64,000 bases of DNA from Curvibacter sp. AEP1-3 (lineage in GTDB: Bacteria; Pseudomonadota; Gammaproteobacteria; Burkholderiales; Burkholderiaceae_C), in NCBI RefSeq assembly GCF_002163715.1, contig NZ_CP015698.1:496001-560000 (forward strand), read 5' to 3'. Within the stretch, counting starts at the first letter, position 1. Each line of letters opens with the position of its first letter. Below the pieces are notes generated by a model. It worked only from the letters and a program-made list of their open reading frames with translations, made no database searches and was not told where the DNA came from. Positions 58,574 to 64,000 of the stretch are shown one piece after another. Made by a program: the position numbers and the translations under genes.

Positions 58574-59824
58574 TTACGCTGTCAGCCAGTCAACGACTGT
58601 GGCGAAGCTTTCGGTGTTGCGGACGTTTACGTCCACGTCTTGCAGAGCCACGATGCGCACGCCGCCGGAGGTGGACGCTGCGTAGGGGTCGCGCATCAGG
58701 TCAATGGCACCCCACATGCCGATCAGCAGATCGGAGAAGTTGCCAAAGATGCCTGCGGAGCAGACGCCGGAGCTGGTGCCCTTGGTCAAGTTGCTAGGCA
58801 CTGCGTTGGTGACGGCAGCGCGGTAACCGTTGAGCGGCTCGTTGGTGTTGCGGTCCCAGATCGGGTCGCCATTGGTGCCGGAGAACTTCTGTGTGCGCTT
58901 GAGGATGCCGCGTGTCTTGGCGTTGACCAGGTAGCCCATGGTGCCCACGTCCGCGTTGGCGGTGGCCACGTTGGTTTCCAGGTCAATGATGTTGTTCCAA
59001 GTGGGTGCCAAGCCGTTGGTGCCGCCGACCAGGGATGGGGTGATGCGGGTCAGCAGGCCGGAAGGCTGGTTGCTTGCACCGGTACCGGCAATCGCTGCCA
59101 ACTGGATGCCCAGACCCAACTGCTTTGCCAAGTCGCCCAGCACGAAGTTTTCCACGTCGATGGAGGCTTGGTTCAGCAAAGTGCGGCTGATATCGGTGAA
59201 GCCGCCCGCTGTCTTGGGAGACATGAGCACTTGGCCGACAGACTGCTGGCTTTCTGTGGGGGCTGTGTTTTCAGCGACCCAGTAGATGGTGGCGCCGCCG
59301 GTTTGCTTGGGGATGGCGATGTTGCCGCGCAGGTCGGTCAGCATGGTGACGCCGAGCTGGTCCAGCACCATGGCGTTGCGCAGCATTTCGATGAAGCTGC
59401 TGGCCTTGAGCTCAGTGGCGACCAAGTTACCACCGGCAGTAGGTGTGCCCACCACCAGGTCACGGCGCTGGATTTCGGAGGGGACAAACACACCACGGGC
59501 TTCGCGGCCCATGATTTTGGCAACAGCTGCAGAGCACTCGCGCTCAAAGCCCATGGCGCGCTCGTTGGCAGCGCTAGGGTCTGCCAGGTAGCGGGCGATG
59601 TTCAGGACGCTGAAGCGCTTGGCTTCTTTGGCTGTCAAGCCAATGTCTGCTGTGGGCAGAGGCTTGGTGGACATGTGGGCGATGAGTTCGCGCTGGAACT
59701 CTTCGACGGTGATGCCGCGCTGGATGGCGGACAGGGCCAATTCAGCGCCGCCAGGAGCGGTGGCACCGATTTTGGAGATTTCAGCGGCGTGATTGCGCTG
59801 CTCGACAACGACTACATCAGTCAT
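58574..59824 (-). CDS. Nested in-frame start: capsid protein without protease
   Basis: An ATG at 59824 is preceded by AAGGA with a 6-nt spacing, inside the protease-capsid gene and in its frame. It would produce 416 residues from MTDVVVVEQRNHAAE, which is where the linker ends and the capsid part begins. Such nested starts occur in lambda (C/Nu3). It would allow an excess of capsid over protease. Expression is inference. Confidence 0.6.
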   Translation of the reverse strand: MTDVVVVEQRNHAAEISKIGATAPGGAELALSAIQRGITVEEFQRELIAHMSTKPLPTADIGLTAKEAKRFSVLNIARYLADPSAANERAMGFERECSAAVAKIMGREARGVFVPSEIQRRDLVVGTPTAGGNLVATELKASSFIEMLRNAMVLDQLGVTMLTDLRGNIAIPKQTGGATIYWVAENTAPTESQQSVGQVLMSPKTAGGFTDISRTLLNQASIDVENFVLGDLAKQLGLGIQLAAIAGTGASNQPSGLLTRITPSLVGGTNGLAPTWNNIIDLETNVATANADVGTMGYLVNAKTRGILKRTQKFSGTNGDPIWDRNTNEPLNGYRAAVTNAVPSNLTKGTSSGVCSAGIFGNFSDLLIGMWGAIDLMRDPYAASTSGGVRIVALQDVDVNVRNTESFATVVDWLTA

Positions 59825-60433
59825 GGCTTTTCCTTGGGGTTGGTTTTGGGGTGCAGGGGTGGCGGGTGCGGCTGCGATGGCAGCGGGTGCCACGGGGGCC
59901 TCCAGCTGCTCAGCGCTGCGGCCAACGCCTACGGTTGCGTCAGCGGGAACGCTGACCATGGAGACTTCAAAGGGCTCCCAGTCGGTGACGCGGTAGGTTT
60001 CCACACCGTCAGCGCTTTCGACCAGTTGGGCTTTGTGAATCATGTAGCCGACGCTGACGTTGCGGCGGATGCCATCAACCACGTCTTGCCACACTTCCTC
60101 TGCACGAGCGCTTTTTCCAAAGCGCACCACGGCACGACCTACCCGGTCGGGGCCGATCTCGACAGATTCGATAACGCCCACAACATCTCGGGTGTCGTGG
60201 TCGCACAGGAGGTTTGCACCGCTGCGCAGGCGGCCGGTGCGCATGCTGGTGGCGGTGCAGTCCAGAATTTCAATGCCCCAGTAGCGCTCGTACGGGGTCT
60301 CGCTGGCGAATGCCAGGGTGGCGGTGCGTGCTTCAACGTCAACCGCTGCACGGTCCACCAGCAAGGCTCGCTCGGTGCGACCGGTCTGCAGGTGACGCTG
60401 CAAGCTCTCGGGGATGGAGGTTTTGGTAGTCAT
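58574..60433 (-). CDS. Fused HK97-type prohead protease and major capsid protein
   Basis: 619 residues. Residues 20-175 form a U35 prohead protease: RTATLAFASETPYERYWG, H79 in LLCDHDTRDVVG, S127 in RRNVSVGYMI and FEVSMVSVPADATVG. A Pro/Ala linker (about 178-203) leads to an HK97 major capsid domain (from ~204) with GVFVPSEIQRRDLVVGT, IAIPKQTGGATIYWVAE and a C-terminal DLLIGMWGAIDLMRDPYA. Protease and capsid are separate genes in most phages. An internal ATG at 59824 with its own ribosome binding site could make the capsid part alone. Confidence 0.88.
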   Translation of the reverse strand: MTTKTSIPESLQRHLQTGRTERALLVDRAAVDVEARTATLAFASETPYERYWGIEILDCTATSMRTGRLRSGANLLCDHDTRDVVGVIESVEIGPDRVGRAVVRFGKSARAEEVWQDVVDGIRRNVSVGYMIHKAQLVESADGVETYRVTDWEPFEVSMVSVPADATVGVGRSAEQLEAPVAPAAIAAAPATPAPQNQPQGKAMTDVVVVEQRNHAAEISKIGATAPGGAELALSAIQRGITVEEFQRELIAHMSTKPLPTADIGLTAKEAKRFSVLNIARYLADPSAANERAMGFERECSAAVAKIMGREARGVFVPSEIQRRDLVVGTPTAGGNLVATELKASSFIEMLRNAMVLDQLGVTMLTDLRGNIAIPKQTGGATIYWVAENTAPTESQQSVGQVLMSPKTAGGFTDISRTLLNQASIDVENFVLGDLAKQLGLGIQLAAIAGTGASNQPSGLLTRITPSLVGGTNGLAPTWNNIIDLETNVATANADVGTMGYLVNAKTRGILKRTQKFSGTNGDPIWDRNTNEPLNGYRAAVTNAVPSNLTKGTSSGVCSAGIFGNFSDLLIGMWGAIDLMRDPYAASTSGGVRIVALQDVDVNVRNTESFATVVDWLTA

Positions 60434-60485
60434 GGCCCCTACTTTCAGGGCCGAGGTGTCTAGTTTTTAAGGCAAAGGACTAGAC
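60434..60485. other. Inverted repeats between SGNH terminator and capsid gene
   Basis: GTCTAGT (60458-60464) and ACTAGAC (60479-60485) form a perfect 7-bp repeat with a 14-nt spacer. Closer to the capsid ATG, GGCCC and GGGCC flank an 9-nt loop and include the likely ribosome binding purines, so the start may be partly hidden in RNA. No good promoter found here. Confidence 0.4.
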
Positions 60486-60507
60486 GTTTTTGAAGATTTT
60501 TGCGGGC

Positions 60508-60533
60508 ATAAAAAAACCCGCCGGAGCGGGTTT
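60508..60533 (-). terminator. Intrinsic terminator after the SGNH hydrolase gene
   Basis: Minus strand: AACCCGC, loop TCCG, GCGGGTT, then TTTTTTT. Strong stem and seven U, in the middle of the late operon. Antitermination would be needed to reach the capsid gene from an upstream promoter. Confidence 0.9.
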
Positions 60534-60553
60534 CTTGTGCTGAGGGGATGGGG

Positions 60554-62230
60554 TTAGGCGTTTTTCACAATGCCCACTCGGCTGATGCGGATGGTTGCCT
60601 GAACAGGGATGCCACCGAGGAAGCAAAACTGGAAATTTGGTTGAAGAGATTTGCTGGCGGACGCAGTCCAATCAGCGTTGGTTCCGCTTCCCAGTGTGAG
60701 CGGCTGGGTCATCACTTGACCATCAAAGGCAGCGCTTGCCCAAGCTCCATCCATTGCCACCGAGTTGTAAACGGTGCCAGAGAGCTGGGCGGAGTTTTGA
60801 ACAATGTTGTTTGTCGTATCTTGGGCCTGCAAAATAGCCGTAGGACCGACGAATCCAACTGAGCCAGCATCCACAATGATCCTGGACACTGCAGATACAA
60901 CGTCACCAGATGCCGCAAATGCCCCACCAAGGCCATAGTTGGCGATGGAAACTGATTGAACAGTTCCGGCTGAGCCAGCAGTTCCGCTGATGGTGACTAT
61001 TTGTTGCTCATAGCCATCTGGGTCGGTGCCCTTTGCGCACACCACTGAATAGCCAGCAGGAATGCTCCCCATGGTCCAACCGGTTGCCAGCTGGCCGGTA
61101 GCAGTTCCAAGCGTTCCTGCTGTACCACTCATCATGGCCGCGACACCAAAAGCGGTGTCACCAGCATAAGTTGGCAGGTTGTTGCGCGGAGCAAAGTTGC
61201 CCATTTGGAAAATGGCATCCAGCACCGCACCGATGCGGCTGCCTAGATCGCGGTTTGCTTGAAGGTTCGGGTGCAAAAAGTCACCGGCAGCCAGGTAACC
61301 AGCTTTGAACTGGTAAGACGTAGGCGAAGCGGCCATTACGTCATAGCTGTTGAACTTGATGACTTTGGAGCTATAGGGCAAGTACGCTGCACCATCCAAG
61401 AAGCGGCGGCGGCTGTAATGCACCGCGCCGTTGCCCGACTGATCGGAGTTCGGAAACTCGTTCAATACAATCACGATCTTGCCTGCGGCCACCAGAGCAT
61501 TGATCACGGACTGATAGACGGGGCCGTCAGTGGTCACGGGGTTTGTGCCGTTGTTCACGCCGATCAGCATCACAAAAACACTGGCAGCGCTGCCCAAGAT
61601 GTTGGCCCGCTGCGGATAGGCGCTGATCGCTGTGGACGCCACGTTTTGCGGGGGCAATACAGTGTAGGTGCCGCCAGCGTTGGAGCCTGTGCCAGTTTGC
61701 AATGCACTGATGTACGTGCCAGGCGCTACACCTGTGCCGAAGAGCTGCTGGCCCACGGCAAACGCGCCGGATGTGTGCGTGGTGTCTGTGAAGGTTGCAA
61801 CACCTCCAGACATTGTGATTGTACCGGTACCAACTGCGGACGCTGCGGGGTTTAGTCGAGACTGAACTTGGGCAAGTGTGTTGCCGTTGATGCCGAAGTT
61901 GCCAACAAACCGGCCGCGGTAATTGCTGAAGTGCTGAATCCATGCAGCCAAGCCGTAGGCAGTGAGGCGGTTGGGCATAAATGTATTGGAATCTTCAGTG
62001 CTGTTGGCACTGCGAGAATCCCCAATAAGTGCCCACTGGTTGTTTGTAGAGGCTGGATAGATGGCGCTACCAAAGCTCACTTCGGATCCTGTTTCCGGGT
62101 GAATAAGCGCTGTCATTCCAGCATTCCACTTTGGCACCATTTGCTGCTGACCAGCGGCGTTTTTAAAGCCGATATGGTTGCGAGTTGGGTCCGATAGAAC
62201 GTCTACTTTTGAGCTGATATCGAGTGGCAT
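60554..62230 (-). CDS. SGNH/GDSL-type hydrolase in the phage head module
   Basis: 558 residues. SGNH blocks: LIGDSRSAN (S72 in GDS), FGINGNTLAQV (block II), IGVNNGTN (block III, Asn) and GDFLHPN (D317-x-x-H320). Between blocks II and III about 70 residues (GTGTITMSGGVATFTDTTHT to GGTYTVLPPQNV) form a separate beta-rich module of the sort found in phage structural proteins. The C-terminal 200 residues are Gly/Ser/Thr-rich beta sequence. GGAG precedes the ATG. It sits between portal and capsid genes, where lambda has no such gene. It may de-acetylate host surface glycan. Confidence 0.78.
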   Translation of the reverse strand: MPLDISSKVDVLSDPTRNHIGFKNAAGQQQMVPKWNAGMTALIHPETGSEVSFGSAIYPASTNNQWALIGDSRSANSTEDSNTFMPNRLTAYGLAAWIQHFSNYRGRFVGNFGINGNTLAQVQSRLNPAASAVGTGTITMSGGVATFTDTTHTSGAFAVGQQLFGTGVAPGTYISALQTGTGSNAGGTYTVLPPQNVASTAISAYPQRANILGSAASVFVMLIGVNNGTNPVTTDGPVYQSVINALVAAGKIVIVLNEFPNSDQSGNGAVHYSRRRFLDGAAYLPYSSKVIKFNSYDVMAASPTSYQFKAGYLAAGDFLHPNLQANRDLGSRIGAVLDAIFQMGNFAPRNNLPTYAGDTAFGVAAMMSGTAGTLGTATGQLATGWTMGSIPAGYSVVCAKGTDPDGYEQQIVTISGTAGSAGTVQSVSIANYGLGGAFAASGDVVSAVSRIIVDAGSVGFVGPTAILQAQDTTNNIVQNSAQLSGTVYNSVAMDGAWASAAFDGQVMTQPLTLGSGTNADWTASASKSLQPNFQFCFLGGIPVQATIRISRVGIVKNA

Positions 62231-62254
62231 GGAAGTTCTCCAGGTCAGTGAGGT

Positions 62255-63763
62255 TTAAGCGACCGGCGGTTTTCCGGTAGAGGGCGTAGCCCCGGGGGTG
62301 CCGTCGTAAGCGGTGAGCTGCACGCCCACTTCGGCGGCCAGCTTCATGGCCATGGCGATGGCGTCGACGGTGTCCTCGAAGTCGTAGCCCATGGCAGCGC
62401 ACAGGTCTTGGGGTGACATGAGGCCTGCTTTGACGGCGAGGATCTTGGCTTCCATGTCGCCTTTGGGATCGACCCATTCCCAGCGGCGGGCCTGCCACTC
62501 ATGGCGGCTGAACTTGGCCAGCTTGCTGTAAGGCAAAGCATTACCGTTGGGAAATGTGATGGCACCACTGAGCAGGGCCATCTTGAGCCAAGCACGAAAG
62601 ACGGGCTCCATGAAAACGTTGATGAACCACTCTTGGTCATCCATCCAGCGGTCGCGCTCTTCCAAGGCACCCGAGCGGATGCTGCTGTAGCTGACGCCTT
62701 CCAGATCATTGCCGACCGAGTGATAAGCCACGCACCAGCCGCTGGCCACACGCTGCAGGGCGGTTTTGACGAACGGGCCAAACACCTCATTGGGGTATTT
62801 GCTTTCGTGCGGCTGAAAGGTGGTGCCGGCGGGCAGTGTGTCGTACACGCCGGGCTGGCTGGTGGTGATGATGGGGGCACCGGGCTCAGCACTTTCTGGC
62901 GCACCAATGGGTGCTTGCGCCTCGGCACTGGTGAAGAAGCCGTAGTGGTTGGCACCATGCTCGGCAGCCAGCACGGCCGACAGCATGAAGCCGCCCAGGT
63001 GGTGCAGGCTGAGCATGCCCGGGGCCATCCAAGGGATGCCGCGCAGCTGCTCGGCGCGCTCGACTTTGAAGCGGTGCAGCACCTCGGTGGTGGGCACGCG
63101 GATCCGGGTGCGGCTGCTGCTGACGCCGTCGTTGGGGTGGGCAGCAAACAGGTGCACGGCCACGGGGCGGCGGTAGGCATCGACCTCGACGCCCATGATG
63201 ACGGCGTTGGTGGAGCCGGTGGCGCCGACGTTGTAGGTGGTGTCGATGCGGTCTACATCGATGACTTGCAGTGCGAAGTTGAATTTATTGCCGGCGTCTT
63301 TGCCTTGAATGAAGCGGACCAGAAACTCGCCATCACTGGGCAGGCCACCGACGATGGTGGTGCACAGGTCGCGCAGGCTTTGCTGGCCGGCTACATCGCA
63401 GGCGAGGCCCCATTCGGCCCATGCCTCTTCAATGGCGTTGCTGGCAGCGCGGTCGGGCTTGCCTGGTGCGTCTTGCACGCGAGACTGCAGCCGGATACCA
63501 CCGGGGCCGATGATGTTGCTGGTGACCATGCGCGTGTACTTGGCGGCATAGTCGTTGTTGTGGCGCAGGTCGCGGCCACGGGAGCGCAGGCGGTTGAGGT
63601 CGCCGCGCAGCTCTTGGTTGATGGACTGCTCGGTGGTGATCCAGTCAGACGCCAAGCGGCCGAGCTGCGCGCCCTGAAAACGCCGCGTTTGGGCTTGTCC
63701 ACCGAAGTAGCGGGCCACGGCACCGCGTGCGCGCTGGATGAGGCTGCGATATTGCATGGCCAT
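62255..63763 (-). CDS. Portal protein, lambda gpB family
   Basis: 502 residues. N-terminal NNDYAAKYTRMVTSNIIGPGGIRLQSRV, central VDADRIDTTYN-type VIDVDRIDTTYNVGA, VLHRFKVERAEQLRGIPWMA and C-terminal FINVFMEPVFRAWLKMALLS match the lambda/P21 portal family. It forms the dodecameric DNA gate at the head vertex. It follows gpW and is followed by the SGNH gene, 24 bp apart. Confidence 0.92.
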   Translation of the reverse strand: MAMQYRSLIQRARGAVARYFGGQAQTRRFQGAQLGRLASDWITTEQSINQELRGDLNRLRSRGRDLRHNNDYAAKYTRMVTSNIIGPGGIRLQSRVQDAPGKPDRAASNAIEEAWAEWGLACDVAGQQSLRDLCTTIVGGLPSDGEFLVRFIQGKDAGNKFNFALQVIDVDRIDTTYNVGATGSTNAVIMGVEVDAYRRPVAVHLFAAHPNDGVSSSRTRIRVPTTEVLHRFKVERAEQLRGIPWMAPGMLSLHHLGGFMLSAVLAAEHGANHYGFFTSAEAQAPIGAPESAEPGAPIITTSQPGVYDTLPAGTTFQPHESKYPNEVFGPFVKTALQRVASGWCVAYHSVGNDLEGVSYSSIRSGALEERDRWMDDQEWFINVFMEPVFRAWLKMALLSGAITFPNGNALPYSKLAKFSRHEWQARRWEWVDPKGDMEAKILAVKAGLMSPQDLCAAMGYDFEDTVDAIAMAMKLAAEVGVQLTAYDGTPGATPSTGKPPVA

Positions 63764-63771
63764 GGGAGCCC

Positions 63772-64000
63772 TTAGTAGTTGCCGCCAAAGCGCACGAACA
63801 CCCGACGCGGATCACCCATGCCGCGGGCAATGAGGTTGGCGGCGGTTTCACGAGCGACTTCGGCGCGGTATCGGTCGCGCAGGGCCAGCAGCTCAGCCAT
63901 GGGGATGCGCTGCAAGCTGCGCCCGGCGATGGTGTAGTTGGCGGCGGTGAGGTTGGCGCCGTCTTCGAGGTAGGCCTCGATGTTGGCCAGCACGCGGCGG
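63772..64000 (-). CDS. gpW-like head-tail joining protein (5' end outside window)
   Basis: Partial: the last 73 or more residues. ALRDRYRAEVARETAANLIA and VFVRFGGNY after ANYTIAGRSLQRIPMAEL agree with the gpW family (short helical protein, repeated 'ALDYEGRSL..EL..R' pattern). A GTG at 63993 is possible but the frame stays open to the window edge, and the true start may be further upstream. Terminase genes should follow to the right. Confidence 0.65.
   Translation of the reverse strand, partial: RRVLANIEAYLEDGANLTAANYTIAGRSLQRIPMAELLALRDRYRAEVARETAANLIARGMGDPRRVFVRFGGNY

Larger units (their letters stand above)
46250..64000. mobile_element. Lambda-like siphoviral prophage (right part beyond window)
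   Basis: Left boundary is set by the break in maf near 46250. Phage genes then run to the window edge: KilA-N, lysis cassette, tail, head and portal, in the order expected for a lambdoid late operon read leftward. Terminase, integrase, repressor and replication genes have not been seen and should lie beyond 64000. Boundaries of the attachment core cannot be given without the other end. Confidence 0.85.

Noticed and set aside
58559..60463. Open frame of 634 codons opposite the protease-capsid gene
   Set aside because: The minus strand encodes a recognisable protease-capsid protein. The plus-strand product has no domain and is low-complexity Gly/Ala/Cys/His.
62501..63775. Open frame of 424 codons opposite the portal gene
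   Set aside because: Same reasoning; no start context, antisense to a conserved phage protein.

Overview
The window looks like a chromosome segment of a betaproteobacterium of the order Burkholderiales, most likely family Comamonadaceae (Rhodoferax/Curvibacter-like). The grounds are the protein sequences of the housekeeping genes, the high GC content, the gene neighbourhoods (def-ligA-zipA-smc, dapC-dapD-pilU-dapE-prmB, tolB-pal-cpoB-tcdA, maf-rng) and small palindromic DNA elements inserted in frame in coding sequence. The species assignment is inference.

Positions 1-33,000 are conserved host backbone: a truncated membrane acetyltransferase, an MFS transporter, the 23S rRNA hydroxylation factor RlhA, a nitroreductase, purL, map, glnD, a CHASE4-GGDEF diguanylate cyclase, def-ligA-zipA-smc on the minus strand, an orphan Hpt protein, the lysine/diaminopimelate genes dapC, dapD and dapE with a pilU-type ATPase and prmB, an ABC-F protein, two tRNA-Lys genes, and tcdA-cpoB-pal-tolB. 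Several genes have a -10-like hexamer exactly 8 nt before the ATG and no Shine-Dalgarno, which suggests leaderless transcripts.

Positions 33,000-44,700 hold a cell-surface polysaccharide/LPS region: two family-2 glycosyltransferases, MsbA, a NodB-type deacetylase, two poorly characterised sugar-transfer-type proteins, an O-antigen ligase-like protein, an OafA-type O-acyltransferase with an SGNH domain, and an 816-residue double GT-B glycosyltransferase. Parts look AT-richer than the backbone. Two 10-base G tracts lie in frame in msbA and in the double glycosyltransferase, the latter only about 16 codons from its start. The minus-strand half of this cluster follows rng directly.

From about position 46,250 to the right edge lies an incomplete lambda-like siphoviral prophage. 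Its left end interrupts maf, leaving only the last ~25 codons of maf fused to the rng start. Reading leftward on the minus strand the order is gpW-like, portal, an SGNH hydrolase, a fused HK97 protease/major capsid gene with an internal start, FII-like joining protein, tail terminator, tail tube, a G/GT chaperone pair with a clear -1 slippery site, tape measure, two tail/fibre proteins, and a lysis cassette (two holin-like proteins, M15-type endolysin, Rz with embedded Rz1, HNH lipoprotein). A KilA-N gene faces the other way. Beside it is a candidate ~100-nt minus-strand small RNA with its own promoter, a perfect dyad over that promoter, and an intrinsic terminator. This is the part of the window most likely to be undescribed. 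Terminase, integrase, repressor and the rest of maf are expected beyond position 64,000.
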